64,000 nt of DNA from SXNM01 sp964586155 (lineage in GTDB: Bacteria; Myxococcota_A; UBA9042). The notes beneath the pieces were generated by a model. The model saw nothing but the letters and a program-made list of their open reading frames with translations, did no database searches and was not told the origin of the DNA. The stretch is from assembly GCA_964586155.1 (NCBI GenBank), contig CAZPHC010000031.1, positions 13,415 through 77,414 on the forward strand. The letters run 5' to 3'. Of this stretch, positions 36,982-45,967 are shown one piece after another (within the stretch, counting starts at the first letter, position 1; each line of letters starts with the position of its first letter). Both the position numbers and the translations under genes were made by a program.

Positions 36982-39900
36982 GCGGCACCTCCGGGCAGAC
37001 ACACCTCCACGGCGATGGGGTAGACGCCGGCGTCGCCGCGGAGCGAATACCGCCGCGGAATGACGCGACGCAGCGTCCTGTCCGCCTCCGCCGCCAACCG
37101 CAGCTGCACCGTGTCGTAGTGGCCACGGCGCAGGGCCAGCTCGGCCTCCTTATCCGCCAACAGCTTGCGCTCTGCGTCGGAGTCTTCGCGGAACAGCTCC
37201 ACTTGCCGCTTGGCGCGCAACTTCGCGATCTCTGCGTCGAGGCGCTTGAGTTGGTTGTCGCTAATCGCGCGTTCGAGTTCCTTCCGTCGCTGGGTGAATC
37301 GCGTGCGCTCGAGATCGGTGACCGCCTTGCCCGCGAGCGCCATCCGCCGCCGGAGCGAAGCCGTGAGCGCCACCTGCCGCTGGCGGACCCAGTCGCGAAC
37401 TTCGCGATCGACCTCATCCCACTGGTCGCGAGCATCTGCTGTGTCGGCTACCGTCTGCGTCACACCCGTGGCCGCGGCCGTCATCACGTCCGTTGTAGCC
37501 GGCAGTGGCGTCCAGGGCTGCGCAGCGCCGAGCGCGCCATCGACGATGTCGAACGCGTAGGTCTGCACCCAGTGGTGGCATGGCTCACGAAGTTCGTTCA
37601 CCGCCAATTCCTCGATCGTCAGCAGCACCCTCGCCTCAACTCCGTCCGGGAGCGCAGCGCGCCGTGTCGTCCATCGCGTCGCCGCCGCAGGCCCGCCAGG
37701 GAAGCGGTAGCGCGCGAAGGTCGACATCACTCGATGGAAGAGCGCGTCGCCGAGGTGCATCAGGCGCGAATCGGGCTCCGGGGTGTACACCGGCCGCCCC
37801 GTCGGGGTGCCGTCGTGCGGTTTCACATAGTGTGCGGGATCGAAGACCATCGCCAGCAGCGCGCCGGCGGCACCGCCTTCGCGCAGCGTCTGGTCGACGA
37901 GGTCCTGCCACAGCCGCGGCACCGGGTATTTCAACCGCTGCCGGCCGGGACCATCGTTTTCCAGCCGCGGTCGCCCCGCCTCGATCGCCAGCGCAGTCTC
38001 GAGCGTCTCGCGCAGTGATGCCGGCGACAGGTCGAGTTCCTGCTTGAGTTGCGCCAGCCGGTCGAGGTCGTCCGCACCGGGGAGCGCCGGCGCGTCAGGC
38101 AACTCCACCGCGCGCTCGTCGCTTTCCGCGCGGGCCAGGCCCAACGCGCGCTGAAGCAAGTCGTCGACGACCGCGGCGTCTTCGTCCTGCGCAAAGTGCC
38201 TCTCCAACGCCTGCGCGAAGATCTCGTCGGTCACGACGCGGTCCTCACGCGTCTGCGAGCGCTTGCTGAGCACTTTGCCGAGAAAGCGCATCGACGCGTC
38301 GTCGTTGCTGTCGAAATGATAGATGTGGACGTCGCGACGCTGGCCGTGGCGATCGAGGCGACCATTGCGCTGCTCCATCCGCCCAGGGTTCCACGGGATG
38401 TCCCAGTGCAACAGCAGCCGCGCGACGCGCTGGAGGTTCAAGCCTTCGCCAGCGGCGTCGGTCGCTAGCAACACGCGGGCGTGGCCACGCGGATCGTTGA
38501 AGCGCGTCTTGACGTCGTCGCGCTCGGCGTCGTTCATGCCGCCTTGCAGCGACAAGAGCCAATCGCCCGGGCCGAAACGCTGTTCCAGTCGGGCGCGCAG
38601 GTAGTCGAGCGTCGCGACGTACTCGGTGAACACGACCAGCCGTTCGTCCTCGCGCCAGCCTGCGGCCGTGCGAAGCTGGGTATCGATCAGCGCGTCGAGC
38701 GCGTGCAGGCGGGCGTCCGCCACCACGCGCTTGGCAGCGCGAGCAACTGCGGCGGCATGCGCGGTCGGATCGAGCCCCTGCTCGACTTGGGTGACGCCGA
38801 GCGCGGCGAGCTCTGCAGAAATGGCAGCCATCTCGCGTCGCAGCCGATCCTGCCACGGTCGCAGCCAGGCGCCGACGGTTCGGTCGGCGTGGCGCTGGCG
38901 ACTCGCGCGCTCCGCGTCGTTGTCGCTGTCATCGCCTTGTGCATCGCGCACCCGCGCCACGGTGGCGGCACTGGTCGCCAGCTCCGCGTCGGCGAGGCCC
39001 GACTGCAACGCAAGCCAGCTCTGACCAAACGCCCACGGCCCCGAGAGCAAGCGCTTCTGCAGCACTTCGGAGGCAAAGGCCGCAGCGGTGCGATCGTGGT
39101 GGTCGCCCCGCGCGACCGCTTGCTTGAGCGCGAGTCGGAAGTCGCGCACCGCCTGCATCAGCGCCCGCTCATGGGCCCCAAAGTGCAGAGACGGCAACGC
39201 CTGGACGATCCGCTCCGAGAAGCGCGCGGGCTGGTTGAGCGCTTGGTAGCTGGCGTTGATCTCGCTCTTGAGGCGCCGCACGACGGTCTCGCCAATGCGG
39301 CGACGGTCCTCGTCATCGAGCTCCGACTTGCGGGTGAAGCGCACCGGATCGAGCGCCTCGAGCAAGCCAGAGAACGAGCGCGTATGGCCGTTGTGCGGCG
39401 TCGCGGTCAGGAACAAGCGGTGCTCGAACCACGGCGACAGCAACTGCACCATCTGCGAGAGGTCCGAATCCTGGCCGAAGCTCGACGGCGCGACGTTGTG
39501 GGCCTCGTCGACGACCAGCAGGTCCCAGCGAAGATGCCCATCCGCAACTGGCTCTGCCGCGCTGCGGAACTGCTCGAAGACGTCTGGCTGCTTGAGGTAG
39601 TGGTAGCTCGCGATGACGCGCTCGTGCGTGCGCCACGGGTTGGCGTCGACGCCGACGCTACGTTGCAGCTTCAGTGTCTGCGGGCGATCGACGATCTCGA
39701 ACGGCAGGGCGAATTTTTCCTGCATCTCGTCGCGCCACTGCGTCCGGAGCGCGGCTGGGCAGAGCACCAGCACCCGCCGAATCCTGCGGCGCAGCATCAA
39801 CTCACGGATGATCATACCGGCCTGGACCGTCTTGCCCAAGCCGACCGCGTCGGCCAGCAGCAGCGCGACGCGAGGCATTTCGAGTGCCCGCAACACTGGG

Positions 39901-40280
39901 ACGAGCTGATAGGACTCGGGATGAATCGCGCCGTACAACGGCGACGCGAGCGCCATCCTGTCTTCCTGCAACCCCGAGAACGGCAGCGCCGGCGTCAGCG
40001 CCGACCAGCGGGCGGCACGCACCATCGCGTCGAACTCGCGCGGTTCCATCGGCGCCGACGCCGCGACCTGGGGCAACGCCGCTGGCTCGAGGACCTCGGC
40101 GCCGAGCTCGACCTCCCACAGCAGCTCGTCCGTTTCCACACCGCGCCCGTCGGAGTACTCGACCTCGACGAGGTGAAACCGTCCCTGGTCTGCGGCGTCG
40201 AATGGCTGTACGGCGGTGATCATCGCGCGGCGGTTGCGCACGACGGCCATCATGCCTTCACGGGGGAGCGCTACGCTCAT
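36978..40280 (-). CDS. drmD: DISARM-type SNF2-like helicase (DrmD-like)
   Basis: 1100 residues. SNF2-type motor: LLADAVGLGKTVQAG (144-155), VVDEAHNVAP with DEAH at 258-261, FLTATPHNGH, and a C-terminal lobe ending QRNGRLDRHGQ. A long coiled-coil-like C-terminal region (EKLEAE-type heptads around ERKLLADKEAELAL) follows. This layout and size match DrmD, the marker of class 1 DISARM, a phage-defence system in which methylation protects host DNA. AGGAGACC precedes the ATG at 40280. It is the first gene of the main operon. Two adjacent dyads lie 66-99 nt upstream. Confidence 0.85.
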   Translation of the reverse strand: MSVALPREGMMAVVRNRRAMITAVQPFDAADQGRFHLVEVEYSDGRGVETDELLWEVELGAEVLEPAALPQVAASAPMEPREFDAMVRAARWSALTPALPFSGLQEDRMALASPLYGAIHPESYQLVPVLRALEMPRVALLLADAVGLGKTVQAGMIIRELMLRRRIRRVLVLCPAALRTQWRDEMQEKFALPFEIVDRPQTLKLQRSVGVDANPWRTHERVIASYHYLKQPDVFEQFRSAAEPVADGHLRWDLLVVDEAHNVAPSSFGQDSDLSQMVQLLSPWFEHRLFLTATPHNGHTRSFSGLLEALDPVRFTRKSELDDEDRRRIGETVVRRLKSEINASYQALNQPARFSERIVQALPSLHFGAHERALMQAVRDFRLALKQAVARGDHHDRTAAAFASEVLQKRLLSGPWAFGQSWLALQSGLADAELATSAATVARVRDAQGDDSDNDAERASRQRHADRTVGAWLRPWQDRLRREMAAISAELAALGVTQVEQGLDPTAHAAAVARAAKRVVADARLHALDALIDTQLRTAAGWREDERLVVFTEYVATLDYLRARLEQRFGPGDWLLSLQGGMNDAERDDVKTRFNDPRGHARVLLATDAAGEGLNLQRVARLLLHWDIPWNPGRMEQRNGRLDRHGQRRDVHIYHFDSNDDASMRFLGKVLSKRSQTREDRVVTDEIFAQALERHFAQDEDAAVVDDLLQRALGLARAESDERAVELPDAPALPGADDLDRLAQLKQELDLSPASLRETLETALAIEAGRPRLENDGPGRQRLKYPVPRLWQDLVDQTLREGGAAGALLAMVFDPAHYVKPHDGTPTGRPVYTPEPDSRLMHLGDALFHRVMSTFARYRFPGGPAAATRWTTRRAALPDGVEARVLLTIEELAVNELREPCHHWVQTYAFDIVDGALGAAQPWTPLPATTDVMTAAATGVTQTVADTADARDQWDEVDREVRDWVRQRQVALTASLRRRMALAGKAVTDLERTRFTQRRKELERAISDNQLKRLDAEIAKLRAKRQVELFREDSDAERKLLADKEAELALRRGHYDTVQLRLAAEADRTLRRVIPRRYSLRGDAGVYPIAVEVCLPGGAA

Positions 40281-40345
40281 CAGGTCTCCTGGGGCACGCT
40301 GCATCGCGGCGGGAGGCCACGAGCAGGACATTTCGTTCGCGACCG

Positions 40346-40379
40346 TAGTGCGATCGCGCTACGTCGGCAATCAGCCGAC
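40346..40379. promoter_or_regulatory. Two adjacent dyads upstream of the drmD-like gene
   Basis: TAGTGCGATCGCGCTA (40346-40361) is a palindrome with one mismatched pair, and GTCGGCAATCAGCCGAC (40363-40379) has perfect 6-bp arms. They are one base apart in the 175-nt gap between the KAP gene and the drmD-like start. They could be operators; no matching regulator gene with an HTH was identified nearby. Confidence 0.4.
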
Positions 40380-40455
40380 TGCACGCAAGCGACCGATGTC
40401 GTCGCATTGGGCTGCTCCGGCGCACCACAATCGGATCGCGCCAGAACCCTGGCGT

Positions 40456-42558
40456 TCAAACCGGCGCCGCGTCCCTGTCGGCGCTCGGTGGGAGTCCATG
40501 GGTCGTGACTGTCTCGTCCCGGCGCGCCGCCGTCGCGGTGACATCTGCGGTCGTCGGCCGCTGCTCGCCAGCAGGCGTCGCCAGCATGCTTGCGCCGGTG
40601 CCGAGGGAAAGCGCGCCTAGGGTCACTCCAGACACAGCGAGATGGAAGGCTGCGATGGCCACCTGGACAGTTCGCCACTCGCCAAGCGGCAGCCGCTCCA
40701 AGAGCACCTGCCTGCCACCGGTCCTCGCATGAATTCTCGTCGCGTCGCCTGGAAGCGCTGCGAAGGCCGCCTCCAGCGTGGCCGCGGCGCCGATCACCGG
40801 ATCGAGGCCAAGCTGGGCGGCGCGCTGCGGCGTCAACATCTGCCGAACGGTGAGATCGGTCGGGTTCAACGACACCAGCGCCCGATTTGTCCCTTGAATT
40901 TGAATGCGCGTATAGACGTCGCCAGACCGAACCACCTCCACCAATGTCCCCCGGGCTGCCACCTGCAAGGCCTCTGTCATCGCAAGAAACTCGGCGCCGT
41001 GTTTCGGCCAACGCTGCTGGACCAGTGCCACGACGTGAGCCCACGTCCCCTCGCGCGGCACTTCGCGATGCAACGACGTGAGGTTCATCAGGCGGGCCCA
41101 CCGGGCCAGGGGCCGACATTCGCTCGCATCAAGCGCCTGGTCGCCCGACGTGTCGAAGAGCCGGATGACCTCACTCGCGAACCACGCGAGCGCGACCTGT
41201 GCCTCAGGCGTCCGGAGGTCTTCCCCAACCTCCGGAAAGCGGCCGCGAAGGTGATCGTCGGAGGCGGTCGCCGTCTTGCCTTCCCTTTCGGATTCGATGG
41301 TGTCATCCGTGCCCGTGTCGGCCATCAACTGCAGCAGCTCTGCGAGGCCTGCGGCGGCATCCTCGTCGGTGGCAGCATCCGCGACGACGGCCGCGACCGC
41401 ATTGCTCACCCTTGGCCAGCCTGTCTGGAGTGCAACCAACGCGAAGAGCGCCTGTTGAGAAGAGCGCGCGCTGACGTCGTCCGTCGACTCCGTCTCCATG
41501 AGCCGCAGCAGGCTCACGACGTTGAGGAAGCGCTTGAATGCACGAGGATTGCTCCCAGTCGCAGCCTGGAGCATCGGCGCCATCCGCCCGGCCATGGCCC
41601 GGAGATTCGTTTCTCGCGTCCGGGCATTGCCACCCCACGCGGAGTCGTCTCCGTGAAGTTGGAGCAGAAACGCCGCCAGCATGTCGTCAATGCGATACTG
41701 CGCGGTGGGCATCGAGAACGGCAACTGAAAGATCTTGTGAAAGAACGCTTCGACCTTGTCGTCCGCCTCGATGTTCATCCGCGCCCGGACACCTTGCCGC
41801 ACCACTTCGTAGTCGCACGCGATCACGAACACACAGTGCGGCACCTCCAAGAAGTTCTTGAGCACCTCGAGCAGAGCGACCGCGCGCCCGGGCTGGATGC
41901 GGTCGAGGTCATCAATGAAGATCACGAAGCGCCCATAGGTCGCGCTGCGTCGACGATCGCGCGCCTCGACGGTCACTGCTGCCTGGACGAGTTGCTGAAA
42001 GCTCGCTCGAATCCCCTCGAGCCCAGCAGAGTGGGCGCCGCCTCCGCTGGATTCGCCGTTGCCGAAGCCGGAAATCAGCGTCGGCCCGTCGAGCAAACCA
42101 AGGGACGCGCGCGTGGCCGCGCTCGCGACCGCGGCCTTGGCAACCAACGAGCTCGCGGCACGGGTCCAGCCGAGAATCCGATCGATGTGCCTCTTCGTCT
42201 CCAGGTTGTTGCGTTCAGCCAACGTTCCTGCGACGGCCTCGGTGAGTCCCTTCACGGCATGAAGGCCCAGGAGCTCGTCGTCGCCGATCGCGCCGTAGGG
42301 CCAAGTCTGGAACGTGACGACATGAATCGGCTCTGCCGTCTGCGCTCCCTGGTCCGCGGCTTCGTCAAGTGCCTGGGCGACCATGTTCATCAGGCTCGTC
42401 TTTCCTGAGCCCCACTCACCTTGTAGCCCAACGGTCATCGGCGTCTGACACCTGCGCACGAATTCCGCGAGCGCACGGGTATGTCGATCGAGCTTGAGCC
42501 GATCATCCGCCTGATTTTGAACTGGAATGTCCGCACTTCCGACGGCACTTTGAGACAT
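40456..42558 (-). CDS. KAP-family P-loop NTPase
   Basis: 700 residues. Walker A GEWGSGKTS at 47-55 and Walker B FVIFIDDLDR near 209-218 are diagnostic of KAP NTPases, a STAND-like group often membrane-linked and present in phage-defence loci. One hydrophobic segment near the C-terminus (HLAVSGVTLGALSLGTGA) may be a membrane anchor, preceded by a small beta-rich domain. Start 42558 fits the domain; the ribosome site (GAGGT, 11 nt away) is mediocre. It lies 175 nt upstream of drmD on the same strand, so it may be a separate unit or the first member of the same system. Confidence 0.8.
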   Translation of the reverse strand: MSQSAVGSADIPVQNQADDRLKLDRHTRALAEFVRRCQTPMTVGLQGEWGSGKTSLMNMVAQALDEAADQGAQTAEPIHVVTFQTWPYGAIGDDELLGLHAVKGLTEAVAGTLAERNNLETKRHIDRILGWTRAASSLVAKAAVASAATRASLGLLDGPTLISGFGNGESSGGGAHSAGLEGIRASFQQLVQAAVTVEARDRRRSATYGRFVIFIDDLDRIQPGRAVALLEVLKNFLEVPHCVFVIACDYEVVRQGVRARMNIEADDKVEAFFHKIFQLPFSMPTAQYRIDDMLAAFLLQLHGDDSAWGGNARTRETNLRAMAGRMAPMLQAATGSNPRAFKRFLNVVSLLRLMETESTDDVSARSSQQALFALVALQTGWPRVSNAVAAVVADAATDEDAAAGLAELLQLMADTGTDDTIESEREGKTATASDDHLRGRFPEVGEDLRTPEAQVALAWFASEVIRLFDTSGDQALDASECRPLARWARLMNLTSLHREVPREGTWAHVVALVQQRWPKHGAEFLAMTEALQVAARGTLVEVVRSGDVYTRIQIQGTNRALVSLNPTDLTVRQMLTPQRAAQLGLDPVIGAAATLEAAFAALPGDATRIHARTGGRQVLLERLPLGEWRTVQVAIAAFHLAVSGVTLGALSLGTGASMLATPAGEQRPTTADVTATAARRDETVTTHGLPPSADRDAAPV

Positions 42559-42963
42559 GGAAATCGTGACCTCTGAGGTATGCCCACGAGTCGCACGTGG
42601 CAAAGGGATGCGATGGCCTTGCGAACTCCATGAACCTGTCTGAACTGGCGTCGCGGCTTGTACTCTCTACGATCAACCTCTGCAAGCGGGTGCACCCTAG
42701 TCGGGTGCATTGAGCAACCGGAGACATCGTTTGCGCCAGCCAGTTTGATGTCCGGGGACACGGTTTACACGATGTTCGCTCCCTGACGAACGCCCTCGTC
42801 CGCTCGGTTGGAGCCCCATGCACGTTCGGGCTGCACGCCCGCTGGTCCGTGTAGCCCACGGCAAGCCCTGTCCGCTGCCGAGCGTTCGCCGGGTCAAGGG
42901 GCGCCATCGGCGCCGCGCAAAGCGCGCTCGCCCTTGACCCGGCGGGCGCTTGGTGGCTCGTGC
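42559..42963. other. Gene-poor edge of the island
   Basis: No convincing gene in these 405 bases. The part next to the KAP gene should hold its promoter. From 42718 on, the sequence looks like the end of an insertion element: two 15-nt direct repeats with 3 mismatches, CCGGAGACATCGTTT (42718-42732) and CCGGGGACACGGTTT (42752-42766), 34 nt apart. A cloverleaf-like inverted repeat follows at 42887-42944. GGGTGCA also occurs twice (near 42689 and 42703). Confidence 0.5.
42887..42944. repeat. Cloverleaf-like inverted repeat
   Basis: A 14-bp perfect outer stem (42887-42900 with 42931-42944) encloses two small hairpins: GCGCC-ATC-GGCGC (42901-42913) and CGCGC-AAA-GCGCG (42914-42926). It lies 20 nt beyond the end of the transposase fragment. 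The form suggests a structured transcript end or a folded single-strand recombination substrate; no T-run is present. Confidence 0.7.
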
Positions 42964-43311
42964 TCATCTCTTCGCTCCGTTGGGCGGATACTCGGTTAAC
43001 CCCGCTTGCGCCATCGCCTTGAGCGCCCTGTCCTGCGCGTCGTACATCGCGGTCTCCCGCGTGCCGAGCTGCACCAACCACAGCCCGTCGTCGTCTTCGC
43101 GGCGCCCGACCGGCAGCCCTGCTAGCGCGGTGCTCAGATGCGGTTCGTGCTGCCGCCCGCGGATGCACAGCGTCCCGTAGGGGTACACCTTGGGTACCAG
43201 GTCACAGTTGCTGTAGTCAGGCTGGCAGCTCTGCAGGCTCCGCTTGCTGCTGCGATACTGCGTCGAAGGCAGCTTGATCTCGATGCTTGACGCCCCACTC
43301 CAACCATGACT
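42964..43311 (-). pseudogene. C-terminal fragment of an rve-type transposase
   Basis: The open frame of 115 residues begins after a TGA at 43312-43314. It contains YPYGTLCIRGRQHEPHLSTA, then LAGLPVGRREDDDGLWLVQL, and finally ETAMYD. This is the pattern of the small beta-barrel at the end of IS481/IS3-like DDE transposases (grooved 'G...RGR...ALAGEPVG..EVDDGLWLV'). The catalytic core is absent, so it is inactive. Confidence 0.55.
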
Positions 43312-43348
43312 TCATTCCCAAGAACCAACACAACACCGGAGCCGCCCT

Positions 43349-44116
43349 ATGCCCAACTCCACCGAAAAGCCAATCAAAATCACAAACCTCACCCCCTTCG
43401 ACACCCTCATCGACCACCTCGACCACCTCACCCGCACCCACGCCCTCGCCTACCGCCTCCAGGTCGGCCAGCTCCTCCTCGACGCCTTCTACGACGGCGA
43501 CCTGCACGCCTACCAAAGCCGCCACCCCGCCAAGGACCTCCGCTTCAGCGAGTTCCTCCGCGAGCGCCACGACGACCTCGAGCGCATCGGCCTCAGCAAG
43601 CAACTCGCCCGCGACTGCATCCGCGCCCAGGCGGTCTGGCGCACACTGCCCGACGCGGTGCGCGCCGGCCTGGGCCTCGGCCAGCTCACGCTCCTCGCCC
43701 AGCTCGGCGACGCCAGCGCCCGCGACGCGGTCGCGGTGGCCGCGCTGCGACACGGCTGGACGCTGCAGCAGCTCGCCGACGCGGTCGCGGTGGTCCGGGG
43801 CGGCGGCGCGCTCGACGCGGCGCACATCGCCGCCATCGAGGGCGAGGCCGTCAGCGACGCGGTCCCGGTCGCGGGCGGCGCCGACGACGCGGCGAACGAC
43901 CCGCCCAAAGGTACGCTGCAGGCGGGGCGGCTGGTGACCGAGGCGGAGCAGTGGACCGGCCAGCTCGGCAACTGGTCGCAGCGTTGGGCCACGGTCGACG
44001 TGCGCAAGCTGCGGCCGGCGCAGCGGCAGCGCCTGCTCGACGCGGCGGCGCGGCTCGAGGCCGAAGCGGCGACGCTGCGCAAGCGGCTGCAAGCGACCGT
44101 CAAGGCGCCGACGTGA
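43349..44116 (+). CDS. Unknown helical protein at the island edge
   Basis: 255 residues, nearly all helical and without membrane segments. The N-terminal half (HALAYRLQVGQLLLDAFYDGDLHAYQ..., LSKQLARDCIRAQAVWRTLP) is reminiscent of small DNA-associated helical proteins, but no family was recognised. The C-terminal third is a likely coiled coil rich in Arg/Ala/Glu. The first ~150 nt have an extreme C-rich codon bias. The perfect palindrome at 44179 lies 62 nt after its stop. Confidence 0.6.
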   Translation: MPNSTEKPIKITNLTPFDTLIDHLDHLTRTHALAYRLQVGQLLLDAFYDGDLHAYQSRHPAKDLRFSEFLRERHDDLERIGLSKQLARDCIRAQAVWRTLPDAVRAGLGLGQLTLLAQLGDASARDAVAVAALRHGWTLQQLADAVAVVRGGGALDAAHIAAIEGEAVSDAVPVAGGADDAANDPPKGTLQAGRLVTEAEQWTGQLGNWSQRWATVDVRKLRPAQRQRLLDAAARLEAEAATLRKRLQATVKAPT

Positions 44117-44178
44117 GGGCATCGCCGGCAGGAGGGCACCGCTGGCAGGACGGCGCCAGCAGCGGCACGGGCGCACGC

Positions 44179-44234
44179 GACCGCGAGAAACGCGGGGTGT
44201 AGCCGGACGGCTACACCCCGCGTTTCTCGCGGTC
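44179..44234. repeat. Dispersed palindromic repeat, right copy
   Basis: Two 27-nt arms (44179-44205 and 44208-44234) are perfectly complementary around a GA centre. It is the same element as at 17943-17998; the outer 12 and inner 10 nt of each arm are identical between copies, apart from a 1-nt shift in the A-run. The two copies bracket the accessory island. Confidence 0.9.
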
Positions 44235-44327
44235 CCTCGCTCCGTACGTCGACCGCGGCACGCTCCACTTGCCACCAACGGCCCACCCGCCGACGCTCAT
44301 TGCCCCTCACGCCCCCCGGGAGCCGCC

Positions 44328-44684
44328 ATGGCCCGCCAACGCCGCAACGTCCACGACCCGGGTGCCGCGTCCCCCGCGCGCGACAAGGACAAGGCAGGAC
44401 CCGCGGCCGCCGACGTGCTCGCGGCACTGAACGCGGCCCTCGATGCTGCGCTGCTGGCCGGGCGTTTCCGCCACCACGGCAGCGCCAACACCGTGCGCCG
44501 GGTGGCGGCGCGCATGCTCGAGTTCGCGGTCGCCGAAGGCCGAAGCTTCGCCGACGCGCAGGCCGTCGAGGCGCTCGGGGCCGCCTACGCCGACGCGATC
44601 CGGCAGGGTCGGGTCGAGGCTCCGGGGTCGGATCAGGTGTTCGCGCGCAACGCGACGACGTGGTTGCGGTCGGTCTTGGAGTGA
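44328..44684 (+). CDS. Small hypothetical protein
   Basis: 118 residues; GGGAG upstream of ATG. The first 25 residues are charged and probably disordered; the rest is a compact helical region (ADVLAALNAALDAALLAGRF, NTVRRVAARMLEFAVAEG). No family recognised. The next gene is convergent. Confidence 0.5.
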   Translation: MARQRRNVHDPGAASPARDKDKAGPAAADVLAALNAALDAALLAGRFRHHGSANTVRRVAARMLEFAVAEGRSFADAQAVEALGAAYADAIRQGRVEAPGSDQVFARNATTWLRSVLE

Positions 44685-44752
44685 TGCCTGCGGCGGCGAC
44701 ATCCGCGCGCCGGGACCTCTGCGCCGATTCGTCCGACTGCCGGCCTGAGGTT

Positions 44753-45967
44753 TCAGCCGACGGCGTGCACCACGACGTGCGAGCCGCTCATCCACGAGCG
44801 CTCCAGCGTGCCGTCGGCCAGCGGCGCCAACTTCGTCGGATCCAACAGCGTCAGGCCCGTCGTCTTGCCGTGGGTCAGCACCAGGCACGAGCCGTCGAGG
44901 GCCAGCGCGACGCCACGGGGTCCGGTGTAGCTCGTCACCGCCTGCAGCAGCTCGCCGGTCGCCACCGACCACGACGAGAGCAGGTTGCCCTCGGGGTTGG
45001 TCACGACCGCGCTGTGGTTGGCCGGGACCAGGGCGAGGCTCAGCGTCTCGGCCCGCATCTTCGCCACGATCGCGCCCCCGGCGGCTCGCAGCTGGCCGCC
45101 GTCGCGTGCCTCGCCGCGCCAGAAGCTGACGTCGCCGTGGACCTCGGGCCGGGCCTGCTCCAGGCCGTCGCGCGGCGCCGACACGACCACCAGGTCGCCG
45201 TTGGCCGCGAGCTGCAGGTGGCCGGCGTTGATCGTCGGATCCGAGAACGGCAGCGTCCGCTCGATCGCGCCGGTCGCCAGCGAGATCCAGGTCACACACG
45301 GCGTGCGCTGGCTGGCCGCGTCGCCGCCACCGTGGGTGACGACCAGCGAGCGGCCGTCGCCGCTGAGCACGCAGTCGTGCGGGGCCGCGCCGCCGCTCGG
45401 CAGGTCGTCGAGCGGTTCGAGCGTGCGGCCGTCGCGCACCGCGATCACGCCGCGCATGGTGCCGTCGTCGACCTCGGTCTCGGTGCAGAACAGGCGCTTG
45501 CCGTCCGGCGAGAAGACGCCGTGGCCGTAGAACTGCCGTCCGGGACGAGTCGGCACCATCCGTTTGACCTTGCCGGCGCGCAGGTCGACCTCGCAGCAGC
45601 CCGGGCCGTGCTTCTCGAAGACCAGGGCACGACCGCTGTCGAGCGGGTCGAAGGCCAGGCCGTGGCCAAAAAACGGCATCCTCATCGGCTGCGCGCGCAG
45701 GGGCACGGCGTCGAGGTTCACCCGCGAGAGCACGAAGTTGGTGCCGTTGCCGGTGGCCTCGTAGCGCCCGGGCCCGTAGGCCGTGCCGCGCCGGATCGCC
45801 GGGGGGGGCGGGGGGGCCGTCCTGGCCGTGGACGTGGCCGTGGTCGGGGCAGGGGCCGGGGCGGTCGCCTCGCGGCAGCCGACCAGGGCCGCGCCCGCGA
45901 CGACGCCGAGGAACGCGCGCCGATCGAGCGCTGGCGACCCGTCCGGGGCCGGACGACGCGGGCTCAT
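44753..45967 (-). CDS. DUF1513-like exported beta-propeller lipoprotein
   Basis: 404 residues. The N-terminus has a twin-arginine-type signal (DRRAFLGVVAGAALVGC) with a lipobox, so it is probably exported folded and lipid-anchored. A Pro/Thr linker follows, then a seven-strand-repeat propeller with FGHGLAFDP, YGHGVFSPDG, APHDCVLSGDG and INAGHLQL, the repeat pattern of DUF1513 proteins. Function is unknown; in other bacteria the family is linked to iron-uptake genes, which are absent here. The start overlaps the corA stop (ATGA). Confidence 0.75.
   Translation of the reverse strand: MSPRRPAPDGSPALDRRAFLGVVAGAALVGCREATAPAPAPTTATSTARTAPPPPPAIRRGTAYGPGRYEATGNGTNFVLSRVNLDAVPLRAQPMRMPFFGHGLAFDPLDSGRALVFEKHGPGCCEVDLRAGKVKRMVPTRPGRQFYGHGVFSPDGKRLFCTETEVDDGTMRGVIAVRDGRTLEPLDDLPSGGAAPHDCVLSGDGRSLVVTHGGGDAASQRTPCVTWISLATGAIERTLPFSDPTINAGHLQLAANGDLVVVSAPRDGLEQARPEVHGDVSFWRGEARDGGQLRAAGGAIVAKMRAETLSLALVPANHSAVVTNPEGNLLSSWSVATGELLQAVTSYTGPRGVALALDGSCLVLTHGKTTGLTLLDPTKLAPLADGTLERSWMSGSHVVVHAVG

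Larger units (their letters stand above)
42718..43311 (-). mobile_element. Insertion-sequence remnant
   Basis: It combines end-like direct repeats at 42718-42766 with the C-terminal transposase fragment at 42964-43311. The other end and most of the transposase are missing; the intact gene at 43349 begins right after the break. Family not fixed; IS481/rve-type is my best guess from the transposase tail. Confidence 0.5.

Noticed and set aside
36978..40280. Classical complete class 1 DISARM
   Set aside because: No separate DrmA, DrmB or PLD-type DrmC was found; the DEAD and DUF1998 parts are one protein with extra domains.
42887..42944. tRNA gene
   Set aside because: Three stems are present, but there is no anticodon arm, no T-loop sequence and no acceptor-stem geometry.
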